Origin: Ampelomyces quisqualis | Lineage: Eukaryota; Ascomycota; Dothideomycetes; Pleosporales; Phaeosphaeriaceae | Direction: 5' to 3' | NCBI GenBank assembly: GCA_018398575.1 | Contig: JAGTXZ010000024.1 | Span: 2,356,001 to 2,420,000, forward strand | Length of the DNA stretch: 64,000 bases | Part shown: piece by piece, positions 1 through 11,394 of the stretch | Position numbering within the stretch: the stretch's first letter is position 1 | Layout of the letters: every line of letters starts with the position of its first letter | The notes under the pieces: model-generated | Seen by the model: only the letters and a program-made list of their open reading frames with translations | Told to the model about the DNA's origin: nothing | Database searches by the model: none | Program-made: the position numbers and the translations under genes

Positions 1-170
1 AACAGCAAGGACCCACCCAAAAGACAACCCCGGAGAAGAAACCCCCGCAAGACAACCCCAAAGCCCCAGCCCAAAAAGCAGCCCGACGACTTCAACCTCA
101 CGCCCACCTTCCCAGACGCTGACACTCGGCACTCCGCACATCATACCACCCAATCAACGGAATCCACATG
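1..170 (+). CDS. Possible 3' end of a basic, proline-rich protein (partial, uncertain)
   Basis: Frame 1 is open from the window edge to TGA at 168-170 (56 codons). It reads as a Pro/Lys/Arg/Gln-rich tail. No domain is recognisable. It overlaps the antisense reading at 98-451, so at most one of the two is likely coding there. I cannot tell whether this is an exon or chance. Confidence 0.2.
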
Positions 171-451
171 AGCGGCGACGCGGCGTCCGGATCCGTGTCG
201 AACAGCCACTCCCAGATGGCGCCCAGGTCGACAAAGTCGGGGTGGGAGGAGACAGGGAGGGCGGCGAGGGCGGCGGTGGTGAGGAGGGGGAGGCTGGGAG
301 GAGATGGGGTGGTGGTCGAGGGGGGGAGGGGAGGGAGAGAGGAGGTCGTCGCGGCGTTGGAGGCGGCGGACGCGGACGACGAGGGGGGACGGGGGGACGG
401 GGCGGTGGCGGCGGCGGCGGCGGTGACGGCGGGAGCGTTGGAGGATGCCAT
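98..451 (-). CDS. Hypothetical protein with Ala/Ser/Pro/Thr-rich N-terminus (3' end unclear)
   Basis: The ATG at 449-451 has a good context (CAAAATGGC). The frame runs through a long Ala/Pro/Ser/Thr segment and then a more ordinary stretch containing FVDLGAIWEWLF and DPDAASPLMWIPLIG, about 100 residues in. It meets TGA at 98 after a run that looks non-conserved. A GTATGA donor just after the PLIG codons suggests the gene may continue through an intron beyond the left edge. The only nearby acceptor would give a 28-nt intron, which is too short for fungi. The low-complexity DNA is G-rich on the plus strand (about 240-430). I do not recognise the family. Confidence 0.45.
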   Translation of the reverse strand: MASSNAPAVTAAAAATAPSPRPPSSSASAASNAATTSSLPPLPPSTTTPSPPSLPLLTTAALAALPVSSHPDFVDLGAIWEWLFDTDPDAASPLMWIPLIGWYDVRSAECQRLGRWA

Positions 452-3400
452 TTTGTGATGGCTCGGTGGTGTTGTTGTTGTTGTTGTGGTGGTGGTGGTC
501 TTTGGAGAGAAGAGACAGCGAAGAAACAGTGTCCAAAAGCTTGATCTTGCTGGTTGAAAATTCAAAAGTGTGTGTGTCTCTGGAGAAGAAAATTCTAGGC
601 AGAAAGGATAGTTTTGGTGTGCGGGCGGCTGAGAAGCTGGGGCCATGTGGAAGTGAAGGAGAGATGTTGCTCGCCTTCACATTGAACCTCAATGCATAGA
701 CATGGGACTTGGTGTGGGGTATAGGATTGAAGAGCACGTAAAGGTATGGCGAGATAGATACATTGCGTTGAGTAGGGAGGATCCATGTCTGTGCAGGTAA
801 TCAGCATAGGCGAGTCCATGGTGAGTACAACATCTAGAATTCTATACACGGGCTCAGTGCGAGCGGCATCACTGGCGATAGTACTCCTAGATAGTTACAC
901 GACGTTAAGAGAGAGGACTTTAAAAATAGACAGAGGCATGCACGCGTTGATGAGTGGCTTCGGGATTGAATGTACAACGTGAAATAAGATTTAGGCGACT
1001 ATCAATGTGGATGTAGATTTCGCAGCCTTATGAGTAGACTGAGTGTACCTAGCGATGCCGAGGCGCAGTCGAATGTACTGTCCAGTGGTTCTAAAGCTTT
1101 AGATATAAGCGTATCTCGTTAGTTTACGTAGGGAGTATAGCTGGGCGCAAATGTGCGTGCGGGGGCATCACACGAAACGAAATAATGTGCTGCGAACGTC
1201 GATCGTCGAATAGGTTCAGCGGCTACTTTGACTTGTTCACTCATCCAACGCGGTAGTTGATTGATCTAATATCACGCTATAGCTATCTATACAGACCGCT
1301 GGGTTGCACTGTTGTAACTGGCCTACTTCCAAACGTCCTGGGGCTACACGACGTAGTTACCACAATCACGCCCTACTTCACCTCCACCAGGCATCCCCAT
1401 CGTCTTTCGGTAGATAGCATGCAATACTAATGACTCAACTACAATACCAAGCTGGCAGTATGCGTAGACGTATCCATTCTAGGAGCCGGTGCAGAGCCTC
1501 GAGGAGCATTACGACAAACACCATAGTGAAAGCGAGCAGACTCTGCGGTACTCGCACGCGCGAGTAGACCCTGGATACGAATATCCCTCCCGCGTTCGCA
1601 ATTCTTGCCGCACTAAGGGCAATAACTGCTATAAAAAATAGTGTAACAGTCCTATCGTCGCTATAAGAGTAACAGTCCAGCAATGCAGCAACTGCAGGAC
1701 GTGCGTGCTGCGCTGTTCTGCCCACGGCTAGGTGACTCGGGGGCCTTTTCTGTGGAGTCCGTAGTTAATCCACTTCGTGCCCAAGCACATCGAAGTGAAT
1801 ATGCAATTGATTTAAAATACAGCAGAGAAAGGCTGACCTCAGGCAGCCTCGCGAGGAAGGCGACTATGAGATTATCGCGGCTGTTAAAGATTGTGGAGAT
1901 GACGGGAACGATTGTCTTAGGTGTTCCCTATGCTGATATATCGCGCGTAGGGCTGCTGGTGACTGAAGTTCGCCTGTTCTTGGGTTAAGGTTGTATCAGC
2001 AGGCTGCATTATGATCCGAGCTTTGAACTGCGTGCACTTGCCTCTAATTTTTGGCTCTAGCTAATCTAAAAACTTTGTGATAGCTTGTCTAAACGTGATA
2101 ATGTTACAAAAGGATAGCATTCTAACAGCGCGAAACATGCAAATAATCTTCACAAGGTTTTGAAGCTAGGAAAATGCCAAGGAAAAGTATCGCGATTTGT
2201 ACGCTGCTGGCCTATGGATTGATATTTACATACACATTTTGCATGTAGAAGGCTAATAGCGACGACAGCTATCTTTTATCTCGACATATCCAAAGGTGTT
2301 TCGATACAGAATCTAAGCAGTTTGCCCTAACGGTAACCGAGTTTACCCAATTCAAACTTAGAAACTGTGTTTAGTTTCCATTAAAGTCTTCTATAGTAAC
2401 AAGTAACCTCGATAACTAATCTTTCAGTTAATAATAGTAGTGTTTGAATCAGCTTGAGACACTAATCGCGAGGTGTCAGCTCCCTACTAGTTCGCCCCCA
2501 TGTAGCCTATCGCCAATCATGCTCTACAAGATCGAAGATCTTAGGCGGGTAGGCGGATGCAGTAAGCTGTATGCCGACCCAAAGGATCCCAGCCTATAAA
2601 TGCGTGGCGACTCTACATTAGCGTTACACAAGTCCACTAGGTAAGCCGTAAACGCACTGCCATTTTGCGCGTGCAGTATAAGAGCTGGTCTAGTTAATCT
2701 AGAGCTATGCCACGAATAGCAGCACAGCCCAAACCTAAGCAAAGATAGTAGCTGACATGTTCTTTGCGATACCCAAATCTCCACCACCATTTAGTGTGTC
2801 GTGATTGTTTCGCTAACCTCCGCAGATTTTAGTACGCGGGCGTGATCGCAACTACAGTCGAGAACAGGCCAAACGGATACTTACTAGAGAAAAGTTATAG
2901 AAATGCAAATATTAGATCCTTCCCAGCCGCACTGACCGTGAAGAAATTCAGGTCTTTTGTGTACGAAGATAGGATTTGGGATGTCGCCGGCAATGGTAAG
3001 CGCGGCGCGAACTTGGGACCATCTCATTCCAGGAAAAAGAAAACTGGAAATTACGGGCTTGAATTTCATGAAAAGATCGACTACTCGTGTTTCTGTTTTG
3101 CCTGCCTAATGTCTTGCTGTACTGTTATCAAGAAGCTCCAGCATTCGCTGAACCGCAAGGCGCTCTACGGGCTCAGGCGGCCGTACGGATTCGAGAATAA
3201 TCTCACAAATCATAACAGTTCGAAGAAATATTTCGAGCAATCCGGAGACATCGACAAACGTTGTCAGACGCTATCGCTAAGAAAGGAAAGTAGGGCATAC
3301 ACTCGTTCTCTTGGGTCGGTGCACTGCAGCTCGTGGCTGAACCATCCCAGAAATAATACAATCTTACTGCCGTTGAGACAAATCTTATGAGATGACCTTC

Positions 3401-4389
3401 CTTCGCCTAGGCTATCTATAGTCGGTCAGGCGCGGTCGGGGCCTCCTGGGAACTGGCGAAGAGCACGATGATGCCATTCCTCTCTGGAGATAGCAATTTT
3501 TATTACTATTCGGCTCCTTAGTCCAAGACCTAGATTACTCGATTTTGTCGCCTCTGGTAGCCAGAAGAGAACGCATTTTCTTACCTCAAATCACCTGTAG
3601 TGTATAATGATATTCCTCGCTAGTATAAATTCCTATACGACTTGTGCGCGACTCCAACACTTAGCATGGAGGAGTTTGTTTGAATTCTCGATATCCTCCG
3701 TGTGTGCAAGGAGTTCCTTTTCGTGAATGCTTGAAATGTCGCGACCTTTAGAGAGCCTTCTCGCAGCTGGCAGAGAGTTCTCTAATCTATACAAGCACGA
3801 AATAAGCTTTCGAGTATACCTTCCTTGTCAGATATATTTGATGGGTTTGATCTCCTACTGCCGACTGGTCGATACAAGGAGTATGAATCCAATAGTACTT
3901 TTGGTGCCCTAGCTGGACGTCGACGGTCAAGAATTCCCTATAGAATTATTCGTGTTAAGAGTCGCATCTGTTGATGTCCACTGCTTGATGTGTACTTTCG
4001 TCTCCTCAAATTTGAAGAAGCGCCGAGTAATCGACATTTCCCGATATAAGACGCTGTATCCAAGCATTAGCACAGCGCAGCTAGCATCGTCCAAGCTACA
4101 CTCTATCAACAGCAGTCATACAACAGTCTCTTGTCCGCTGCTACCAGAAACGAAAGTACTCGAAGCTTGATAGATGTCCTGGAAATCACTTGCGAGTGAT
4201 TTTTCGCGACTCTTGTCTCTATAAATGGCATATACATTTGCTTTCGTAAGGCCCGTGAATTCTCTCCTGCATAAAAGCATGATATGCAACAATTCTGTTC
4301 CCGACACCAGGGTATTACTAGTTGTAAAGTCCGTCAGCAGACAATGCTATCACACAGACTTAGTACCACGCTATACTCAAAGTCACGGA
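452..4389. other. Gene-poor stretch of about 3.9 kb
   Basis: From about 452 to 780 the sequence is probably upstream/5' UTR of the left-edge gene, with a GTT/GGT microsatellite near 470-500. From 780 to 4389 I see only short open frames with no domain, no consistent splice signals and no repeats. Composition is moderate and CTAG/TA-rich words are frequent. It could be an old, largely randomised transposon-derived region, but no ends or coding fossils are visible. Confidence 0.5.
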
Positions 4390-6158
4390 TCATCCAATCG
4401 TATACTCCGCGGCAGATCGAGGCAACGTAACTCGTGAATGAATCGTCTCGCTAAGACCCATCGGCCTCTCATCTAACAGCCGCCCATCATTATCCTCATC
4501 AGCCCTCTGAAAGGTGTCATGGACAAGTCCCCTCCTCGGATCAGCTCTCTGACCACTCCTCGTGCTCTTCGTACGGCTGGCCGACGGCGATGGAAACGTA
4601 GTGCCGTTACGCAGCACTATAGCGGCAGCTGGAGGACTCGGGGCCTGACGCGGCAGGTCGAGCGATCTGCTGTCCGAGGAAGTAGGCGTTGGAATGCGTG
4701 AGACCATCGGGCGCTGGGATGTCGCTGTTGGTGCGTCGCTGTCGCCGCAGAAAGGGCGCTGGCTGCTTTTGTTCTGCTGACGCCTGCGAAGCCACAGGAA
4801 CAGTGCGACCAGAAGGAGCGTGCCAATAATCGAACCGACTACTGCACCGGCAATAGCGGCGACTTGGGATTTGGGGTTCGTGGCTGGCAAGACACGGCAG
4901 ACCTGCTTGATGTTTGCGTCCGCGCCTGCAGCAGCAGCTGGGGTGACTACTGCGGGTGCAAGCTGGAAGTTGCGCGCCTCAGGGTTGACGATGAGGTAGT
5001 TTTGCGTGAAGAAAGGTAGTCCTAGGGTGCCAATTGTGATTGCGCTGGTATGATTGGTTACAGCCATGTTGAACACAGTAGCGTTGTTCACTTGCAATAG
5101 GCCCGCGGCATTGTATGCTCGTGGCCGATTGTAGAGTTCACTGGCCGGAATCACTGATGTGTAACTGGAAACTGAAGGGCTGGAAGCGTCTCCGAGCGGG
5201 GTGCCCATGTCAGATAGTGTGACGGTGATGGTTCCTGCTGGTGCAGGAGTTGTGGGAAGCTCGAAATGACCAGAAGTAGCATTCCAGACAGCCATATTTT
5301 CTGCAGCCGCCAAGTTCTGAAGCATCGCGGCGGGGAGTCTGATGTCCGCGGAAAACGGATCGAGATGAACGATAAGTGTGTCTGCAGCAGCTGAAAAGAG
5401 CGTTGTACTCGTGGTCCCAAGGTCGTATGTGATGGCAGTTAGAATGGCACACGTGGGGCAATCAGAAAAGGTGGGAAAAGTAGTAGCAGCGCTCTTGAGC
5501 CGGCTTTCGTCAAAGCCACCAACTACCAGAAGACCGTCTTGTGGCGTTTCTTCGGACTCGGACCCAGCCCAAAGTCCGTATGTTGTGGAAGAAGCCTGAC
5601 CTGAATCAACGAGGTATTTCAGAAAGCTTGAGTCCATCCCCAAAGGGACAGTCGCCCTGTGATCAGGATCGTTTCTGGTAAACGCTTCAGCGGTGGCTAT
5701 TATTGGTTAGTGTTGTTTTTCGGAGATCTCATCGCTGTTCACTCACTGTCTTCAGAACTGTTGGTGTGCATGGGAAAGGATGCAAACTTGTTAGTAGCTG
5801 GGTTGAGACCGAAAGCTGCCGCATCGTTGAAGAATATCGAAGAACCCCCCGCGGCGAGCTTAGTTGAATCTCTACTGCCTGGCCAGGTCGCATAGTTGAC
5901 CTCCGCAAATGTGGTTGAATCTGCGCTGTTGTAGGTGCCACCAAGCTGGCCGATGCAGCTACTGTTGGTGGCAGCTACGCATTCCGCTGCATTATTAAGG
6001 AATAGATTGTTTGAGAAAGTGGAGGGCGTCAAAGAGAACGATTGTGGAGGAGTACCAATAGCAAATGAAATGCCCCTCGACAGGATCGTGCCGGCTGCAG
6101 ACACTGAATTATTTGTCCAGGGCAAAAGCAATGGAGTTGAGCCGTTTGAACAAGCCAT
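4390..6158 (-). CDS. Pepsin-fold aspartic-protease-like membrane protein, probably non-catalytic
   Basis: Two exons: 5747-6158 and 4390-5696, with a 50-nt intron at 5697-5746 (GTGAGT donor; CTAACCAATAATAG acceptor side), joining to 572 residues. The N-terminal part has the pepsin-like start ISFAIGTPPQSF, and the second lobe has a GGFDESRL motif. Where DTG/DSG catalytic motifs belong, the sequence reads SLTPSTFSNN and HLDPFSADIRLP, so both appear lost. The C-terminal third has one strong membrane segment (AIAGAVVGSIIGTLLLVALF) followed by an Arg-rich stop-transfer and a Ser/Pro/Arg tail. The start is uncertain. Met at 6158 lacks a signal peptide and the frame stays open upstream, so a signal-peptide exon may lie in 6160-6450. 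Related fungal proteins are wall- or surface-associated. A sensor or adhesion role is inference. Confidence 0.8.
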
Positions 6159-8111
6159 AACGAACTCAATCGCCTCCCAAGAATTGTAAGTGTGTTGTAC
6201 CTCTGGTCAGCTTGTAGAGTGGGTAGAGAATGTCTTTCGATCGCAATGTTCGCCTTGATGCATTCGCAAGTCGCAACTTTCTTGATATAAGTGTGCAGGG
6301 GACTGCATGTCCCAAGCCATGATGTAGCATACCTGAACGTGGTCGGCGATGGTCGCCTACAATGCCTAAGCAAGGTTGCCTGGGCTCCAGGATCGGGCTC
6401 TCATACAAAGGAACTGACTACCCGTCCCATAGACGATGCAGTTGGCGAGTGGAGCGAATGATGACGAGAAACGGTAACCGATTAAGTTTTCACTATCTTA
6501 GTGTTGACACTGTTGCACTGTTGCACACCCCAGACCACGTTGCATAGAAATCAATCTGTCGTTCTTGTCGTGTTTTCTACGTCTCCTCTCCTTCTCAACA
6601 TTATGATATCTAGTGATTTTCGTGCCATTTACGTCGGGTATTTATGCACTTGGTCTAATTTGGTTTCCATGAAGATTGAGTAGTTTTCACAGTGATTTGC
6701 CTGCAAACTTCAAAGGCCCATTTCGGGGTGGCCCTGTATCAGAGATGTTGGGAGTCGGTCCGTTGTTGTCGGAAAACTAATGAGCGACAGCAGATTTACT
6801 AGCTTTTGTCGGGGAGATGATCCCGTCTGCAAGACAAGTCGCAGATCGTATTTCAAGGTTGATCACGCCGAACGCGTTGCCCAACGTCGTAAACCAGTTA
6901 CCACGTTGATTCACCTCTGGTTTCCAACCACGGGGTACCTGCTGTACCTGTTTTAGCACCTGGTATGCCTGCAGTAAGAGTGGAAATTCATTCACTACCT
7001 GCGCAGCTACGTATGTCAACTTGATGAGATCCATTACTCTGAGGTCCCCAGAATAGTTGTGTCGCAGGGCAGAAGCGTTGCAATCATGATTGGGCGGTAG
7101 TTCTAGTCATCTGTGTTAATGGTGCTGTACGAATGTACGAAAAAGCTCGTATTCACTGGGTTGCAGCCCTCTACCAAAACTAGCGCGAAGCCTGATACGA
7201 GCTCCTTCCGAGTCCTTCGTCTCACGGCCCACGGGCCGAGGTGCGGATCCGAAACTTTCGTCTCACACTCGCCCCACGGACCACCTCGCGTTCGCGCTCG
7301 GTAACTTATAGAACGAGGTGCGCCGGCGCGGGAAGCCGACACGTAACACAATGACGTGCAGCACAATAACGTGCGATGAGATTGAAGTACTACATCATGT
7401 ATCAATTGCCTCGGTGGACAGCCGCAATTGTAGAAGGACAATTTCCAGTTCGTTGACCCTGTAGGCACAACAGTACTTGGTGGATGCCTCGCAACCTGAT
7501 GACACAAAACAGTATCGCATCGCGTTACGTCGCGGTGCATCGCGGTAGTAGACAAGGATGTCTACGACGATGTTGAAAACTCGCCAGTTCCTGAGTGCAT
7601 TGTTACAGCTTCGTCCTCGCCTGCTTAGCCTCGCCCCAGCATGAGTCGCAAATGTATTCAAGCAAGTCTACGACAAAAGAGACGTGGCGGACTCTCGGCT
7701 AGGCTGTAGTACAGTGGAAAAGTACGCCGTCAAAGAGCTCTTCAAAGAGGTGTAATAGGATTTCGACACGCAAGGTCATTATCTAGGCTAACAAGGCTAA
7801 GGAACTCGACAGCTTAGTAGTAAAGGTTATGCTAAGTAGGTATAGTACTGCTTAGCTATTTGTTCAAGTAATGCATGTTCTTGTTTGTTGGAGTGCTTTG
7901 GCTCGAGCATCTTGTAGCTGTAGCCTGTCTAGTGTACTACAAGAACCAACGGCAGGCTGATATGTTCCAACTCGTATCAGGCAATGTGGCGTTTTGGACA
8001 GATTATGAAGTAAGAGAAGACGTGTGTAAATTGGTCATGGACCATGATTTGCATCGCATTATGCTGAGAATACATAGGCTAGCTCTACTCGGTCAAGATC
8101 TTACCAAAGGG
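6159..8111. other. Intergenic stretch without a supportable gene
   Basis: It contains promoter sequence for the pepsin-like gene on the left. An 85-codon minus-strand frame at 6777-7034 reads like ordinary protein but has no recognised domain and could be a gene relic. AT-rich text at about 7680-7870 contains repeated TAGTAC/GCTTAGC words like those near the ends of the degraded transposon at 50.5-53.7 kb. No other gene can be supported. Confidence 0.4.
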
Positions 8112-8919
8112 TCACTCATCATCCTCCCATTCGCTCTCGAACTCAAGCACCATGTCGACCCAATTGCCTCCACCGTACTGGCACTTGCTGGGCCCGACCT
8201 TGGTGAACCCTGCCTTTTCGTAGTAGGCGACGAAGCGATGCCTGCAGATGAGCGATATCCGCTTTGCGGTGGCCGAGTCCTTGATGCGCTGAACGTAGCC
8301 CTTCAACAAGATGTGGCCGAAGCCTTTGCGTTGGAAGTCTGGATGGACACACAGTGAGTGTATGCAGACAGTCTCACCGATTTCGCTGTGGCCTATGGTG
8401 GGGGTTGGCTGGTACCTGGTCTGCCAGTCCTTGGGATAGTCCATGGCTTCGTCGGTGACAAGACGGGACGATGCCTTGGTGGCGATGACGTGGCCTAGAA
8501 GGATGCGTTTGCGGTCGGTGTCATGAGAATCGATGGAAGGAAACTGGCGCGTCTTGAGCATCTCGCCGACCGGACCAGATGCGGTGGGATAGGCCGATGT
8601 GAAGATACCTGAGCAGAGTTCGCCGCATGTCCGGAGACGGTACTCGAGCTGTGGATTGTCAGTATTGGGGCGAGCCATGTGCTGAACAGGGAGGTGGTGC
8701 TCCCCAGGAAGAAGAGAAGTCTAGGCTGTGGTAGCGCGGGCTGGTAGGGGGGGGGCATTGTGCTAGCGCGGTCTCGATGGAGACGGCCATGAGGTGCACG
8801 TTACGTGCCTTCTCTCGCGAGGCGGCCTCGGCCGGGTCGAAGGCGGCGTGCTCGAGCCAGTCGCAGTCGTCGAGATCGTCGGGGTTGAGCAACAGGCCAA
8901 ACGGGCGAATGCAGTCCAT
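8112..8919 (-). CDS. GNAT acetyltransferase, serotonin/polyamine N-acetyltransferase-like (AANAT/PAA1 type)
   Basis: Predicted exons are 8809-8919 and 8112-8648, giving 215 residues. The enzyme should transfer acetyl from acetyl-CoA to aralkylamines or polyamines. Exon 1 carries the family N-terminus (IRP, then LEHAAFDPAEAASREK). Exon 2 resumes with LEYRLRTCGELCSGIF, contains motif A (VHPDFQRKGFG, the Q/RxxGxG acetyl-CoA loop) and motif B (YYEKAGF). The family spacing between EK and EYRL is one residue. Exact conservation requires a donor reading AAG|GCACGT, a GC-AG intron of 160 nt (8649-8808), with CTGACAATCCACAG at the acceptor. A GT donor six bases downstream would add two residues. It is divergent from DDI1, about 630 bp apart. 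Confidence 0.82.
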
Positions 8920-9549
8920 GTTCTTGCAGTGCTGCTCTGCGAACCTTGGCGAGGTGTACGAGGCCGGACTCCGGAGGCTGGCTGGAGGTTGATGTGGGGC
9001 CCCTGTTGGGCGGTTGGGTGGTAGGGCGGAGAAGGAACATGACGTAGAATGTGCCGGCAGCTGGGGCAGAGGGGGGGGGGGGGCAGCCACGCCAAACATG
9101 GGAAGGCTCGACCCAGGGGCTCCTTCCCTCTGCTCGTCAACGCACCTGCTCTGCTCGGAGAAGGCAGTCGGGGATGCCCCGCACATGGAGTTGGACCCCG
9201 GTCGCTAGGTAAACACGGCACACGGCCCAGCACAGAGTCCAGACTCCAGAGCACCTGCTGGCAAGTTGCAACTGCCCACCGTGCCACTAGTAACTACTCC
9301 GTGCCCGGTACTCCCCAGCAGCCCAACCTCGCCCGCTGCCATCACCTTCACCCTCCACAAGCCCACAACGGGCGCACCGGGCCGCCCGTCTGGGAACACG
9401 CCGCGCCGAACCACCGTCCTAGACTCCCCCCCCCCCACCGTCCACCCAGGCCCTCGCGCTCCTTCCTCCTGCACTCGGTACCACGGCCTCTTGCCTGCTT
9501 TCAGCAACACCTGCATCGACACGCAAGGCACCCTCCCACCTGTCCCGCC
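8920..9549. promoter_or_regulatory. Divergent promoter region between the acetyltransferase and DDI1
   Basis: This 630 bp GC-rich region separates two start codons pointing outward. It contains a G run of 13 (about 9071-9083) and a C run of 11 (about 9426-9436). Two further homopolymers lie in the flanking introns. No TATA box is evident. Confidence 0.5.
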
Positions 9550-11055
9550 ATGTGAGTCCCCCCCCCCTCCGCCCGCGGAACCATTGCCGTGCCACCTGCC
9601 ACCTGCCACCCGCCGGCACCACGCACGCCGCACACCGCACCACGACTGACCACGGCTGCGCCCCCAGGCCCCGCGTCACCATCTCCATCACGGCGCCGGG
9701 CACGCCCTCGGACAACGACCTGCTGACGCTCGAGCTGCCGCCCGCCAGCACCGTCAAAGACCTCAAGGGCTTCATCGAGGCCGAGACCAGCCTGCCCGCC
9801 GCCGCCCAGAGCATCTACCTCAACGGCCAGCCCGTCGCCCACGACCCACAGACCCTCGAGGGCGCCGGCATCAAGGATGGCGAGATGCTGGCGGTGGTCG
9901 TCCGCCAAACCCGGCCGCCCGTGCCGCCGCCGCCGCAGCAGCAGCAGCACGCCCAACACGGCAACGACTCGGCGCGCCTGGGCCAGCCCGACCCCGAGGG
10001 CGTGCGACAGCATGTCCTGACGAACCTCCAGGCCCAGAGCGAGCTGAGCCAACGCGATCCCGACCTTTTCGCCACCATCAACGACGCCGGCCGCTGGCGG
10101 GAGGCATTCGCCATGAGGCAGCAGTCCGCTCACAACGCCGCGCGCGAGCGCCAGAACCAGATCGCCCTGCTCAACGAGGATCCCTTCAATGTCGAGGCGC
10201 AGCGCAAGATTGAAGAGCTCATCCGCCAGGAGCGTGTGGTGGAGAATCTGGAACAGGCGTACAACGAGAACCCAGAAGGTGAGTCTGACGACCCTCACAC
10301 ACCACGGTCACGTGCTCACGTAACCAGTCTTCGTCCGCGTCCCTATGCTCTACATCAACACAGAGGTCAACGGCGTTCCTGTCAAGGCATTCGTCGACTC
10401 GGGCGCCCAGGCCACCATCATGTCGCCTGACTGTGCCAAGCGCTGTGGCATCATGCGGCTCATGGATACGCGTTTTGCTGGCATCGCCCGTGGCGTCGGT
10501 ACTGCGCGCGTTCTTGGTCGCGTGCATCAAGCCGAGATCAAGATCGGAGGCGCCTTCATGCCCTGCGCATTCACAGTCATGGAGGGCAAGGAGGTCGACC
10601 TCCTCTTCGGCCTCGACATGCTCAAGCGCTACAAGGCCAAAATCGACCTGGAAAAGAATGCTCTCTGTTTCGAGAGTCTCGAGGTTCCCTTCTTGCATGA
10701 ATCCGAGATTCCCAGGAACTTGGAGGAAGCCGAGATGAACGAACCTACCATCGCTGGACCCAACGGCACCGAGATCGGCGCACGCTCTGGTGCTGTGCGA
10801 CCTGCTGGTGCCACGGCAGCTGCGGAGCCGTCTGTTGCTGCGGGTCCGTCCGCAGCGGCTCCGTCCTCGGCTTCAGCTCCAGCCCAAGCTACTGCTGCGC
10901 CCAAGGCGCCCGCACCATCGTCTAGCACTGCCTTTCCCGAAGAGCACATCACTCAACTCATGAATATGTTCGGCGTTGCAAGGCAAGAGGCTGTTCAGGC
11001 GTTGGAGATAAGTGGCGGCAACATGGAGCAGGCTGCTAGCTTCTTTTTGAGTTGA
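9550..11055 (+). CDS. DDI1: DDI1-like ubiquitin shuttle and retroviral-type aspartyl protease
   Basis: Three exons: 9550-9551, 9668-10278 and 10328-11055, 446 residues. DDI1 homologues bind ubiquitin and proteasome and carry a retropepsin-like protease. Residues 1 to about 78 form a ubiquitin-like domain (VTISITAPG start). A helical linker follows, then the RVP domain with catalytic Asp in FVDSGAQATIM (about residue 228). After an Ala/Pro/Ser linker comes a C-terminal UBA domain (about 405-446, ending ISGGNMEQAASFFLS). The first intron (9552-9667, GTGAGT donor, ACTGAC branch, CCCCCAG acceptor) splits the start codon as AT|G. Joining gives M-P-R-V-T-I-S-I, the expected N-terminus. No other ATG produces a complete UBL. 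The second intron (49 nt) is standard. Confidence 0.92.
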
Positions 11056-11394
11056 GTGTCACCAATGACAACGCGCCAACGACGTTACTTTGCCCATCTT
11101 GGCATCACATGCTGCCACCTGCCCGGCTTCAGCAAGAGCAGTACATTGTTCCTGGCATTGCATCGAGCGACTTTTCCTTCTAGATGACGTGGCACGACTT
11201 GATGAGCTCACGACCTGATGGGCACAACTGTATTATCTACACACATGCGCAAAAGCGACCGGCGTTCTTCGGTAGGCAAGGATACTGGGCAGCTCGACTC
11301 TACGTAGCCGTAAGATGGAACAAGGCAACATAATCCAGCTTCCAACAATCTTCACGCGTTATCAGGCTACTTGCCTAAAGGTGCAGTTCTCGCC
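11056..11394. other. Intergenic spacer between convergent DDI1 and RRP8
   Basis: The 339 bp holds the 3' UTRs of two converging genes. I see no further gene. Confidence 0.6.

Noticed and set aside
98..140. A 28-nt intron extending the left-edge gene
   Set aside because: Shorter than any plausible fungal intron; the continuing frame is low-complexity.
1435..1725. Hydrophobic 96-codon minus-strand frame resembling a membrane protein
   Set aside because: No family resemblance, no neighbours and no splice signals; hydrophobicity alone is not enough.
2842..3390. 182-codon plus-strand frame
   Set aside because: Begins with GTG rather than ATG, has no domain or splice context, and lies in a gene-poor region; likely chance.
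9501..10298. 265-codon minus-strand frame
   Set aside because: Antisense to the DDI1 ubiquitin-like and helical region, no independent signals.
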